DNA of 64,000 bases from Streptococcus sp. oral taxon 431. GTDB lineage: Bacteria > Bacillota > Bacilli > Lactobacillales > Streptococcaceae. Position numbers and translations under genes: made by a program. The stretch covers positions 938,001 through 1,002,000 of the forward strand of contig NZ_CP014264.1 of assembly GCF_001553685.1 (NCBI RefSeq). The letters run 5' to 3'. Of the stretch, positions 43,817 to 52,809 are shown piece by piece; the first letter of the stretch is position 1, and every line of letters starts with the position of its first letter. Under the pieces are notes generated by a model, which saw only the letters and a program-made list of their open reading frames with translations, was not told where the DNA came from and searched no databases.

Positions 43817-43919
43817 AAGATTCTATAACTATAGAAAATACTACATTTCTAGATCTAAGGTTATTCAATTACATTTACTCATTCGTTAACTGGTTTCTTA
43901 TAAGCAACATCAGACACAA

Positions 43920-44352
43920 GTCAAAAACGAAAATCATAATCTCTTACAAAGGGCCAACACTAAATTGACTAGTTATCTTTCTGACATCTTCTCCAAGACA
44001 GGACAGTATCTCTCGACTCTCTTTATTAACGGGGAAGTCATAGACTGTGATAACGTGATTCCTTACATTCATAAGCATGTCAAAGAAAGTCCTGGAGAAT
44101 TAGCTGAAGCTATGAATGTGAAGTTATCACTAGACGATCGCTTTCTCTTGGAACAGAGCTTAGAAGAATAACGGATGTATCAGGATCTCATTTAAAAATT
44201 GACCTGTGAGATTCAGGCTTATATCGAAAAGGAGTTTCCCTGAAGAAAAAAGATACCTTCAAACAATTACTGGTGTGAGCGAAGCAAGTGCAGCCACTGT
44301 TTTAACCGAGATTGGATCAACAGTAACAGATGGACACTTAGCTGCTTCTTAG
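43920..44352 (+). pseudogene. IS110-family transposase remnant
   Basis: Frames broken by stops and a shift give ...LLQRANTKLTSYLSDIFSKTG, then LSLDDRFLLEQSLEE, and further on TGVSEASAATVLTEIGS and DGHLAAS. The last part is the helix-hairpin-helix segment of IS110/IS116/IS902 transposases. Internal stops and the missing N-terminal DEDD domain show that it is dead. The 100 bases before it (43817-43919) show nothing. Confidence 0.72.
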
Positions 44353-44405
44353 TAAGAGAGATGTTCTTAACATCTCAGTAGTTGTAAAGAAAGGAGAAGA
44401 ATAAT

Positions 44406-44640
44406 ATGGATGCTTATAAAAAAGTTTCGATTTCTTTATTCACCACAAAGAAAATGCCCAATTCAAAAAGTTTATACGAGGTCGTGACTTAATTCGTCAG
44501 ATTTCTCATGGCAGAAAATACATTTCTAAACGCAAAGTCAGAGAAGAAAATGGGCTCAACCCCCAACTAACTTGGTTGCATAGTTTCTCAATGAAGCCAG
44601 CGGTTCACAGTTTCCCAATCTTGAAGTGCGTGAATTAACA
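44406..44640 (+). pseudogene. Unidentified gene remnant
   Basis: Short coding-like pieces follow AAAGGAGAAGAAT: MDAYKKVSISLF, then in a shifted frame KKFIRGRDLIRQISHGRK, followed by YISKRKVREENGLNPQLTWL. Frame breaks interrupt them. I do not recognise the parent gene. The block lies between two insertion sequence remnants and ends at an IS3 terminal-like sequence. Confidence 0.4.
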
Positions 44641-44663
44641 AAAATAGTCTTTCGATTTGTACT

Positions 44664-45117
44664 GACCCCCAAAAGTTGGACAAATAATTATTGAAAGGAT
44701 TTAGTTCTGTATTGCACAGGGCTAAGTCCTTTTAGTTTGACTTTGATTCGTTTGTTGTTGTAGTAATCAATGTAGTCCACAATAGTTTGTTCAAGGTCTT
44801 CTAAAGACCTAAAGTGCTTTTCATAACCATAAAACATTTCGGATTTTAAAATTCCAAAGAAGGACTCCATCATACCGTTGTCTGGGCTGTTTCCCTTGCG
44901 TGACATAGATGGCTGAATTCCCTTACTCTCTAGAAACCGATGATAAAAATCGTGTTGGTATTGCAAGCCTTGATCGCTATGGAGAATCGTATTTGTGTAA
45001 TGATTCTCACTGAAGGCCTGGTTTAACATAGTTTTCACCTGTTCTAAATTTGGTGAAGTTGAAAGATTATAGGCGATAATTTCGCTGTTAAAGCCATCTA
45101 AAACAGGTGATAAATAG
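44664..45117 (-). mobile_element. IS3-family (IS150-like) insertion sequence fragment
   Basis: The fragment begins with the terminal-repeat-like TGACCCCCAAAAGTTGGACA (44664-44683). On the minus strand it encodes the C-terminal part of the IS3 OrfB integrase: SPVLDGFNSEIIAYNLS, NTILHSDQGLQYQH, SPDNGMMESFFGILKSE and YYNNKRIKVKLKGLSPVQYR. The open part from MKTML to the stop is 116 codons (44688-45038). The DDE residues D and E of the end of the domain are present, but the N-terminal half and the other end are missing. It fused into the reverse relaxase gene near 45118. Confidence 0.85.
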
Positions 45118-45931
45118 AGTTTTTGACTAGATTAATGATATTTCCTACTTGTTCCTTATACAGTTTTCGTTTTCTCGACAGTAATTCTGTGATTCGTTCC
45201 TTGAGTCTTTTTTCTGAGTAATCTTCTCCAATTGTTTTTCCTCTGGTGAATCGTTCCTTATACTTATGTCTGAAGGCAATATGTTTCCCATGCTTGATTT
45301 CATAGTCTATTTTTTCCATTTTAGACAGAAAATCATCCCAATTTTTTGATTGTCTAATTACTCTATCAATATCAAATTGCAGTTTACTTTTCCAAGATGT
45401 TCCTTGCTTTCGTTGATTATCTTCATACCATGATTTACCATTTGGTTTGTATTTTTTCTTAAAGGTTTCGTAGTACTCATCTATAATAGATAGCCCTTTT
45501 TCCTTACAGATTAGATCGCTTTGATAGCGGATTTGATGATAGGTTTTCTTATTGGATTGATAACATTTTCCTGTCACCATATTGACGTTATTGAAGATGA
45601 TATGATTATGGATATGCCCTTTATAAATATGAGTACTTAGTACAAATTCGTATTCATCTTTTAAGACTCTTTTACAGAGTTCCAGTCCAATTTCGTGAGC
45701 CAATTCTGGGGAGATTTCTCCAGGCAAAAAAGATTGTATGAGGTGTCTTGCTAGAACAGTTCCATGAACTTGTTCTTGTTCTCGTCTTTTTAAAAATTGA
45801 GTATGCGCTGTTGTAACGTGACACTTATGCGTGCTAATAAGAATTTCTTGGTCTGTCTTTTCGTTATTTGTGATGTAGTCGATAGCAAGATTTAACGTTG
45901 ATTTAATAGGGTGAATCTTAGTGACTGCCAT
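45118..45931 (-). pseudogene. Truncated relaxase of a second mobilisation module
   Basis: The protein begins MAVTKIHPIKSTLNLAIDYI and has a relaxase domain with HGTVLARHLIQSFLPGE and the triad STHIYKGHIHNHIIFNN. The usual THxDKGHxHNH has Tyr in place of Asp. After about 270 residues (EQVGNIINLVKN) the sequence runs into the IS3 fragment and stops after six foreign residues. This is the start of a Tn1549/CTn-like relaxase of unlike family to the one at 41951, on the opposite strand, and it is probably inactive or domain-only. Confidence 0.82.
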
Positions 45932-46271
45932 TTTGCTTCTCTCCTGCCTTATGTGTTCTTGAGAGTAAAAGAGAGTGTATTTGCCAGATTTCTTTTGAGA
46001 GGGAGTCTATTTTTTCCTTCATTGTTTGTATGTCATCTTTATAGATAACAGCAGTAGTATTGACACGTTTTGCAATTTGATTGATGTTGTTAGTTGCATC
46101 ATAGAGGAGTCCTTGTAAGTCTACCACAAAAATATCTCCTTCCAAGACAAATTTACGTATAAAATGACTCATGGTTTTACATTTGGTAAGTTTTATTTTT
46201 TTCTCAAAAATTTGTTTTTCTTCTTCGTTAAGGCATATTTTGAGCTGAATATTTCTTGTTCTGTTTGCCAT
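45918..46271 (-). CDS. MobC-like protein of the second mobilisation module
   Basis: The 117-residue protein has a basic ribbon-helix-helix start (NRTRNIQLKICLNEEEKQIFEKK) and the MobC helix LLYDATNNINQIAKRVNTT (about residues 56-75). It overlaps the truncated relaxase by 14 bases, the same coupling as in the intact module. It may still bind its own oriT-like site, of which the palindrome at 46379-46398 is a candidate. Confidence 0.78.
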   Translation of the reverse strand: MANRTRNIQLKICLNEEEKQIFEKKIKLTKCKTMSHFIRKFVLEGDIFVVDLQGLLYDATNNINQIAKRVNTTAVIYKDDIQTMKEKIDSLSKEIWQIHSLLLSRTHKAGEKQNGSH

Positions 46272-46335
46272 AGTTACTTTCTCCTTGCAGTGTATTTCGG
46301 GGTCTTAGGGGATTCCCTAACAAGTTTAAATTGAT

Positions 46336-46367
46336 AAAAAAGAAGCAGTTCCACAAGGGGCTGCTTC
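46336..46367 (-). terminator. Terminator downstream of rgg
   Basis: GAAGCAGTTCC (46342-46352) and GGGGCTGCTTC (46357-46367) pair with G-U, and on the minus strand the stem is followed by TTTTTT. It would end the rgg transcript before mobC. Confidence 0.75.
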
Positions 46368-46378
46368 ATCAATTTGTC

Positions 46379-46398
46379 GTAAGTGTGTACACACTTAC
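46379..46398. repeat. 20-bp perfect palindrome
   Basis: GTAAGTGTGTACACACTTAC reads the same on both strands. It lies about 110 bases upstream of the reverse mobC, so it could be a relaxosome binding site or part of the old oriT. Confidence 0.7.
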
Positions 46399-46451
46399 TG
46401 TGCTTGCTACTAAACAGTAGATAGCGGTAAGCTAATTTATATTATAGATAA

Positions 46452-47297
46452 TTAATTCACTATTTTATTGTAGTGCTCAATATAATTTTTATAGAATTTA
46501 TCTTCACTTAAAATTTTAAGAACTTTTAAAGCATCTAGCATTTTATCTTTACCGTCTAAGTTGCCTTCTTTATAAAGTAAATAGCCAGAAGCATAGATGA
46601 ATACGGTTTTCTCATAAAAACTGGTTTCATTATTTAAAAGATATTCGACTTCTTTTAAAAGATACCTCGCATTTTTGAAGTGACCCTTGTCAATACTAAC
46701 AATTAGACAATTAATAGTAAGTTGAATAACCAATCTTTTATTACTCTCTGCTCGAATGTAGTATCTAATCTTGTTTAATAATTCCTTTGTTAATAAAAAG
46801 ATAGTTTGATAAGTTAATTGTCTAAAACAGTTGCCAAATAGAGAAATTTCATAGTAGCCCCAATGTTCGACTTTAAATAGATAATCAACGAGCTCTTCTA
46901 ATTCACTTTTGGAGGGATATATATCTTTAGAGTAATTATTAAGAATAGATTTTAAAAGAGTGATTTCAAAGTTTTTTAAAGTGCTTTTGTCTTTGTTTTG
47001 ATAACTCTCTAAAATTTTTATTATATTCTGAATATCATTTGAAGCAGTAGAATCTCTTACTTCATTTATCATGATTTTAAAATCATAATCAGAAAAACCT
47101 CTATTAATAATTAAAAATTCATCGAAGGAAGTATTTAACTTATTTAAAAGATAATTCAACTTAGAACAAGATATTTCAGACTCACCTCTTTCAAATCTTG
47201 AAAGTTGTGATTTTGATATAACATCATCGGCTAATTTATTTATACTAACTTGCTTACTCGTCCTGATAAAGCGTAGTGTTTTCCCGAAATCGTCCAT
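46452..47297 (-). CDS. rgg: Rgg-family quorum-sensing regulator (Rgg2/Rgg3-like)
   Basis: The 281-residue protein has an N-terminal XRE helix-turn-helix (TLRFIRTSKQVSINKLAD, then SKSQLSRFERGESEISCSKL, residues 7-50). An all-helical repeat domain follows, with Rgg hallmarks VEHWGYYEISLFGNC and LTINCLIVSIDKGHF and the end YEKTVFIYASGY. ESEISCS includes the Cys found in Rgg2/Rgg3. It is transcribed away from the pheromone gene 84 bases upstream. Rgg proteins bind imported short hydrophobic peptides and switch the facing promoter. Length and context fit closely. Confidence 0.93.
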   Translation of the reverse strand: MDDFGKTLRFIRTSKQVSINKLADDVISKSQLSRFERGESEISCSKLNYLLNKLNTSFDEFLIINRGFSDYDFKIMINEVRDSTASNDIQNIIKILESYQNKDKSTLKNFEITLLKSILNNYSKDIYPSKSELEELVDYLFKVEHWGYYEISLFGNCFRQLTYQTIFLLTKELLNKIRYYIRAESNKRLVIQLTINCLIVSIDKGHFKNARYLLKEVEYLLNNETSFYEKTVFIYASGYLLYKEGNLDGKDKMLDALKVLKILSEDKFYKNYIEHYNKIVN

Positions 47298-47381
47298 AAA
47301 TCATCCCACTTTCACAACAAAAAATTGGTTTTTCTAATATTAGTTTACAATAAGTCTAAAATAAAGGAAAGGAAAAAGTTT

Positions 47382-47447
47382 ATGAAGAGGCTCATAAAAA
47401 TTTTACTGTTTATTATATGTGACATATTAATCATTGTAGGTGGTTAA
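47382..47447 (+). CDS. shp: SHP pheromone precursor (short hydrophobic peptide)
   Basis: The 21-residue gene reads MKRLIKILLFIICDILIIVGG. It starts at ATG 47382 behind AAAGGAAAGG. The basic N terminus, hydrophobic middle and aspartate-led C-terminal octapeptide DILIIVGG are exactly the SHP layout. That octapeptide is the mature SHP2 signal described for S. pyogenes. Such peptides are exported, trimmed by Eep, re-imported by Opp/Ami and bound by Rgg. The gene faces rgg and heads the biosynthetic cluster. Confidence 0.92.
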   Translation: MKRLIKILLFIICDILIIVGG

Positions 47448-47457
47448 TCCTAAAAGC

Positions 47458-47516
47458 AATAAGGATGGATGAGTCCTTATGTACATAAGGGAGAGTAGAT
47501 ACTAATCTACTCTCCC
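47458..47516 (+). promoter_or_regulatory. Hairpins between shp and the first transporter gene
   Basis: GGGAGAGTAGAT (47489-47500) and ATCTACTCTCCC (47505-47516) form a perfect 12-bp stem without a following T-run. Just upstream, CCTTATGTACATAAGG (47475-47490) is a perfect palindrome whose left arm can instead pair with ATAAGGA near 47459. The structures overlap and could act as an attenuator or a processing site. Confidence 0.6.
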
Positions 47517-47558
47517 ACTCCTAAACGTACAGAAAAAATTACTGAAGGAAGGTTACTT

Positions 47559-49307
47559 ATGAAAAAAATAGGAAGTATCTACAGACATTATTCAAATCGA
47601 AAACTCATTTCACTGACAGTTATTTTTACACTGATATATGCAATTTTACCAGTATCTAGTGTTATGTTTTTAAAGGGGTTTTTAAATTATATTGAAGGAG
47701 TAAGTAATCTTCAACTAACGATTGTAAGTTCTGTATTCTATCTCCTTCTGAGCTTCTTGGGTCCCCCACTATCACAAATTTTTGAAACAGAGTTAGCAGA
47801 ATTTCGATTATCCTATTTGGTAACTTCTTATTTTGAAAAAACAATAGATCTACCAATTGAAAGTACAATCTCAGAGATAGATTTAACAACAAATAGGAAT
47901 GGGGAACTATTTTCTGCTCAAAGTTGGAAAGGATATCAGCGATTGATGAAGTTAGTCCCATCCTCTCTCGCAATTATTTCTTCATTAGTTTTAATCGCAA
48001 TCATGAACGATAATTTGACTAGGGTATTTATGATTGTCATGACTTTACTAGCTTTGTTGGTTCACTATTTTAATGGTAAAATTCCTGAATTAAATCAAGC
48101 GATTGATGTATTAGCACAAAGTCAAAAGAATTATACAGGATTTTATTCCAGTGTTTTAACGGATAGCAAAATGCTACGTGAAATTAAATCATCGAGCTAT
48201 GAAAATTTTGTACAGAAAAAGTTGTCTGACAGACTTTTACAGTTCTATGAATTGAGTACGAATAAAATTAATCAGTATGGTTTGAATTTATTGTATATTA
48301 GTGTGTTATCTGCTCTTCCTTATCTAACAGGAATCATTTTGATTTTACTAGGTGTTCATAGTGGATATCTGAGAGTTACAGACGGAATCTTTTATCTATC
48401 AATGATTAAAGTGGTTCAGGATAATATAAGCAAACTATTGAAAAATGGAGAAAAAATAAAAACAGATATTCGTCTATATGACTTATATGAAGACTTTTTA
48501 TGCTTGACTACTACTTATCAAAATGAAGTTCAAAAAGTAAGTATTGGAGAAATTAACAAGGTAGAGTTTGTAGATGTTTCTTATAAATATCCCAATAGTG
48601 ACCAGTATGTTTTGAAGGATATAAAATATTGTTTTGAATCTCCCAATCGAGTAGCAATTGTTGGCGAGAGTGGTTCTGGTAAAACAACTCTAATTAAATT
48701 ATTATGTGGTTTTATAAGGCCAACTGTCGGACAGATTTTAGTGAATGGGATTGATTTAAACAAAATCGATTTGAAAAGTTATCACCAGCAACTTGCAACT
48801 GTTTTTCAAAAAACTGATTTTCTTGCCTTTACATTTCGAGAAAATGTATTATCGAAATTTGATTGCTCACAAATCAAACGATTAGATACCTTGATAAAAG
48901 AATTAGAAATACAGGATATGATTAGAAATCTACCACAAGGAATTGATAGTCACTATACCAAATATTTTTCAGAAGAAGGAGTACAACTTTCTGGCGGACA
49001 GGTCCAAATGCTGTTATTACTTCGTTCTATGATGAAAGATTCAAGTTTATATATCTTAGATGAAGCCACTTCAGCCATGGATATTAATAATGAAGTAAAA
49101 ACAATTAGGGAGTTTTTGAAAATAACTTCAGAAAAGATGTCTATTATAGTAACACATCGGTTGTTGGCTACTAAATTTTCTGATGATATTTTAGTATTAG
49201 ATAATGGTGAACTTGTTGAAACAGGCAAGCACCACGAACTTTTAGAAAATAATGGATATTACGCTAACTTATACAAACTACAGAATAAGGGATATGGGGA
49301 GGAATAA
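47559..49307 (+). CDS. ABC transporter half-molecule (membrane + ATPase), cluster gene 1
   Basis: The 582-residue protein has about six membrane spans (1-300) and an ATPase domain with Walker A GESGSGKTT (about 369), Q-loop VFQKTDF, signature LSGGQVQ (about 478), Walker B LYILDEATSAMD and the H-loop in IIVTHRL. It is an exporter-type half-transporter. It starts behind GAAGGAAGG and ends three bases before a second half-transporter, so the two probably form a heterodimer. Expression is expected to follow the shp promoter. Confidence 0.92.
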   Translation: MKKIGSIYRHYSNRKLISLTVIFTLIYAILPVSSVMFLKGFLNYIEGVSNLQLTIVSSVFYLLLSFLGPPLSQIFETELAEFRLSYLVTSYFEKTIDLPIESTISEIDLTTNRNGELFSAQSWKGYQRLMKLVPSSLAIISSLVLIAIMNDNLTRVFMIVMTLLALLVHYFNGKIPELNQAIDVLAQSQKNYTGFYSSVLTDSKMLREIKSSSYENFVQKKLSDRLLQFYELSTNKINQYGLNLLYISVLSALPYLTGIILILLGVHSGYLRVTDGIFYLSMIKVVQDNISKLLKNGEKIKTDIRLYDLYEDFLCLTTTYQNEVQKVSIGEINKVEFVDVSYKYPNSDQYVLKDIKYCFESPNRVAIVGESGSGKTTLIKLLCGFIRPTVGQILVNGIDLNKIDLKSYHQQLATVFQKTDFLAFTFRENVLSKFDCSQIKRLDTLIKELEIQDMIRNLPQGIDSHYTKYFSEEGVQLSGGQVQMLLLLRSMMKDSSLYILDEATSAMDINNEVKTIREFLKITSEKMSIIVTHRLLATKFSDDILVLDNGELVETGKHHELLENNGYYANLYKLQNKGYGEE

Positions 49308-49310
49308 TCT

Positions 49311-51011
49311 ATGGATTGTATCAAAAGAAAATTCATACCAGTATTTATTCTCTATGTGACTCTGTTAGTGATGACAAATACACTTTTTAACCTTTTTCCT
49401 ACGGTATTAGTCTATCTCCTTACGGCCTACAGTGATCAATTTAATTTGCTTTTTATCTTAGTTATTATACTGTTCTATTTAATTTGTCGTTTAATATCAG
49501 ATTTCGCAACTAAAAAGGCTGAAATGTTCTATCAGGTGTTATCTGAGTCAAAGAAGACTAAGATTGTATCAAAAATGTTGAGCCATACTTACTCAGAATT
49601 ACAATCATCAGAGATTAGAACAAAGTTATCAAATACCTTATTTGCTATCGATAACCAGTCTCTTTTCATTCGATATTATGAAATTATTACTACACTAGTC
49701 TACACATCTGTAACATTGCTTTTTAGCGCTGCTATCATTAGTAAGATCAATCCATTTGTGGCACTAACATGCGTAGTGATAGTCGGGCTATCTATTGGCA
49801 TAAACGAGTTAAAAAAGAAAATACTATTGATGAGAACAAATAAGTTATTAAACATCAATAAGGGACTTAACTATTTTGAACAACTAGCAAAGAATGAACT
49901 ATTTTTAAGTGATAATAAAGTTTATGATCTATCTATTTTAGTAAATTCACGGTTTCATAAGTATACAGCAAAGACAAATAAGACACTCCGAAAAGGGATG
50001 TTTAGAGTTGCCTTTTTTGATGGTGTCAGTTCATTTTTAGGTGTGGCTAGTCTAGTTATCGGTTCAATCATGTTAATCACTTTATCAAAAAATCAAGCAT
50101 TTTCTGAACTTAGCCTCGCTATTACCGCACTATTTACTTTTGTTGGCATGATTGAAAACTCTTTTGCAGCTTACTTACAATTATTGACCGTCTGCACCCA
50201 ACTTTCGTCTTATTATAGCCTAGATAAATTAAAATGTGTACCAAGTAATTTTGATGACACCAGTGAGTACGCTATTGAGATGAATAATATTTCTTACGCC
50301 TATACAGGAAGTAATAAAGTCATTGATAACCTTACAATGAAGATTAAAAAAGGAGAAACAGTAGCTTTAGTAGGTGAAAATGGAAGTGGAAAAACAACCT
50401 TAATTGGTATTATTGCCGGGATTCTAGAACCACAAACTGGATCTGTTTCTAACGGAGTAAATCATAATTATGCGTTTGTTCAACAAGAGTCAATCCAATT
50501 TCCAGAAAGTATAATAGATAACATTATTATTGATAAGGAGAAGGAGAGAAGCAAAATTGAGTCCGTTATTCAATCAGTGAATTTAGAGTCAATATTGTTG
50601 CAGGATGAAAATTTTTTAGGGAAAAAACTAAATCCCACTGTGAATGCTGACGGTATTAGCTTATCTGGTGGTCAATTCCAACGCTTAACAATTGCACGAG
50701 GATTATATCAAGATTCTCAACTACTTATTTTAGATGAACCAACTGCTTCATTAGACATTGAAAATGAGCATACCATATTTGAAACAGTCTCCAAGTTGCA
50801 TGATATTGAGACAAAGGTATTTATTTCTCATCGACTTGCTAATTGCCAGATTGCAGACACTATCTATTTTCTAAAAGGTGGCAAAATCATTGAGACTGGT
50901 AGTCATGATGAGTTAATGACTAAAAAAGGTGCTTATTATGAATTGTTTAGCAAGCAGAGCAAAATTTATGTGGAAAATGACATAAATATTTTAGAGACGC
51001 ACATAACTTAA
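49311..51011 (+). CDS. ABC transporter half-molecule, cluster gene 2
   Basis: The 566-residue protein also has an N-terminal membrane domain (six spans in 1-290) and an ATPase with Walker A GENGSGKTT (about 355), signature LSGGQFQRLTIARG (about 451), Walker B LLILDEPTASLD and VFISHRLANC. It is not close in sequence to gene 1, which fits a heterodimer with one standard and one variable site. The substrate is presumably the cluster product. Without a peptidase domain, peptide-leader cleavage by the transporter is unlikely. Confidence 0.92.
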   Translation: MDCIKRKFIPVFILYVTLLVMTNTLFNLFPTVLVYLLTAYSDQFNLLFILVIILFYLICRLISDFATKKAEMFYQVLSESKKTKIVSKMLSHTYSELQSSEIRTKLSNTLFAIDNQSLFIRYYEIITTLVYTSVTLLFSAAIISKINPFVALTCVVIVGLSIGINELKKKILLMRTNKLLNINKGLNYFEQLAKNELFLSDNKVYDLSILVNSRFHKYTAKTNKTLRKGMFRVAFFDGVSSFLGVASLVIGSIMLITLSKNQAFSELSLAITALFTFVGMIENSFAAYLQLLTVCTQLSSYYSLDKLKCVPSNFDDTSEYAIEMNNISYAYTGSNKVIDNLTMKIKKGETVALVGENGSGKTTLIGIIAGILEPQTGSVSNGVNHNYAFVQQESIQFPESIIDNIIIDKEKERSKIESVIQSVNLESILLQDENFLGKKLNPTVNADGISLSGGQFQRLTIARGLYQDSQLLILDEPTASLDIENEHTIFETVSKLHDIETKVFISHRLANCQIADTIYFLKGGKIIETGSHDELMTKKGAYYELFSKQSKIYVENDINILETHIT

Positions 51012-51028
51012 TTGGAGGTGAAACAAAC

Positions 51029-52240
51029 ATGAAGAAAATTATAGTACTTTTTGGACATAAAGCAGTTGTAAAGGCTGCTAAAGAACAAGGATTTTATGTT
51101 ATCAATATACTTCAATCCAATATGTTACACAGTACATTTATTAAAGCATGTAATTTTGCAGATGAAACTGTGATCATAAATAATTTATCAGAATTAGATG
51201 GGTTAATTGATAGAATTGTATCTACTAACATTGTAGCTGGTATTGTTTCGTTTACTGATACTAGGGACGGAGTCTTAAAATCAGCTGTCTATTCTGAAAA
51301 GCTTTTATCTGAAAATCGGTTTGTAACCAAAGAATCGGTAGATATACTTATAGATAAAAAGAAAATGAGAGATTTTTTAAAGTCAATCAATTTAAAACTA
51401 GTGCCTAATATCGTTCCCAAAACTGTTGACGACGTGAGACAATTTTTAAAGGTCAATGGAAAATCAATTATAAAACCAGTTGCAGGTCAAGGAAGTCAAG
51501 ATATCCTTTTGATATCACCTGAAGATAGATTCGAAGATATTTTTCCAAAACAACTTAATGAGTCGTTATCCAATGGATGGTTGATTATGGAAAAATTTAT
51601 TGATGGTAAAGAAGTAAGCGTTGAGACATTAACTTATGATGGAGTTACACAGATATTTGGGATAACAGATAAGTATAAGATTCCGAAAGGGACACCTCAC
51701 TCACAATTTGTTGAGAGTGGTCATGTCTTCTGTGCAAATTTAGAATCTTACCTTGTCAATGATATTTATAATAATGTTAGGAAAATCTTTAATCATCTTA
51801 ACGTCAATACTACATTGGGACACACAGAAATGATAATTGAGAAGGGAACTAATGAGGTATATGTCGTGGAATCTCATCTAAGAGCTGGGGGAGATTGCAT
51901 ACCAGATTTAGTCGAAAATGTATCAGGTTATAATCCATACTATTTATTTTTTAAAGCGTTAGATGGTGAACAGCTGCCTTTAGTAACAAATAAAGGGAGG
52001 TCTGGAATATTTTATTATATCCCTGAGGTTGGTAAAATATCATCTGTTACAAAGTATTCTCATACTTTTTCAGATGATATTTATGTAAAAGATAGGCTTG
52101 ATTTTACAACATTAGATGTCAACCCTATACAAAATTCATTTGATAGAAAATGGGGCTATATTATGTTGTCGGGAACTGATATAGAAGAGGCAGCTAGAAA
52201 ATATTTTAGTGAGATCTGTATTGAGTATGAAAGAGAGTAA
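51029..52240 (+). CDS. ATP-grasp ligase, cluster gene 3
   Basis: The 403-residue protein shows the carboxylate-amine ligase ATP-grasp layout. A Rossmann-like N terminus (KKIIVLFGHKAVVKAAKEQG) is followed by the lysines and glycine loop of GKSIIKPVAGQGSQDILLIS (about residues 148-168), LIMEKFIDGKEVSVETLTYD (about 189-208), and the metal-binding end HTEMIIEKGTNEVYVVESHLRAGG (about 270-293). Such enzymes join an acyl phosphate to an amine. It has GGAGG upstream and follows the transporter by 17 bases. The substrate is unknown. Confidence 0.9.
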   Translation: MKKIIVLFGHKAVVKAAKEQGFYVINILQSNMLHSTFIKACNFADETVIINNLSELDGLIDRIVSTNIVAGIVSFTDTRDGVLKSAVYSEKLLSENRFVTKESVDILIDKKKMRDFLKSINLKLVPNIVPKTVDDVRQFLKVNGKSIIKPVAGQGSQDILLISPEDRFEDIFPKQLNESLSNGWLIMEKFIDGKEVSVETLTYDGVTQIFGITDKYKIPKGTPHSQFVESGHVFCANLESYLVNDIYNNVRKIFNHLNVNTTLGHTEMIIEKGTNEVYVVESHLRAGGDCIPDLVENVSGYNPYYLFFKALDGEQLPLVTNKGRSGIFYYIPEVGKISSVTKYSHTFSDDIYVKDRLDFTTLDVNPIQNSFDRKWGYIMLSGTDIEEAARKYFSEICIEYERE

Positions 52241-52247
52241 TAGTTAA

Positions 52248-52787
52248 ATGGATAACATTATATACATGAAGTACGGTGTACATGCCGGTGAAACAGTTGA
52301 TAGTATAGTGAGGCGTAAACAAGATGAGATAGCAAAAGTTGGATATACTTTTTGGGGATATGGGGGAAACTTTTGTCACCCTTTAACTCAAGTTCAACCT
52401 TTTGCAGAGAATGTCTATAAAAAAGGAGAAAAGCTTTATCTAGTTATGTCTTTAACAGAATCGAAGTTGAATAATACTCCCGATAAGAGTCATTACTTCT
52501 CGATTGATAATGTAGATTGGTCTCCCATAGATGAAAAAATTAATGTATTGGGTTCAAAATTTGCTTTGTGCATCAAAAATTTAACAGTTTGCAATTTTGA
52601 TTTATCTTTGGATACATATTCTGTTGGAATCGGAAATAAATGTGGAACGATTTTGAGTGATTATATCCGTTATCGAGTGGATAAAGCGTGTGCAGTTAAA
52701 ACAGATAGTTACACCACTAATCATAAGACGGTAAAAATTACACTGCTTGCAGAAGTAATAGCCCCCTTCGCAGTTTTTACAAAATAA
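52248..52787 (+). CDS. Unrecognised 179-residue protein, cluster gene 4
   Basis: The protein opens DNIIYMKYGVHAGETVDSIV and has the notable block GYTFWGYGGNFCHPLTQVQPF (about residues 32-52), with conserved-looking Trp, Gly, Cys and His. A beta-rich remainder follows. No signal peptide or membrane segment is visible. Position seven bases after the first ATP-grasp gene suggests a role in the same pathway, as an enzyme or a substrate-binding protein. I do not recognise the family. MKYGVHAG (52266) is an alternative start. Confidence 0.7.
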   Translation: MDNIIYMKYGVHAGETVDSIVRRKQDEIAKVGYTFWGYGGNFCHPLTQVQPFAENVYKKGEKLYLVMSLTESKLNNTPDKSHYFSIDNVDWSPIDEKINVLGSKFALCIKNLTVCNFDLSLDTYSVGIGNKCGTILSDYIRYRVDKACAVKTDSYTTNHKTVKITLLAEVIAPFAVFTK

Positions 52788-52809
52788 AAAATAAAATAGG
52801 AGAAATGTT

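Noticed and set aside
43965..44171. Intact 68-residue gene
   Set aside because: It is an internal piece of a broken IS110-like transposase, with no start signals and continued homology past its stop in other frames.
46379..46398. Palindrome as the operator of rgg
   Set aside because: It lies downstream of rgg, not at its promoter, and beside the reverse mobC, so a relaxosome role is more likely.
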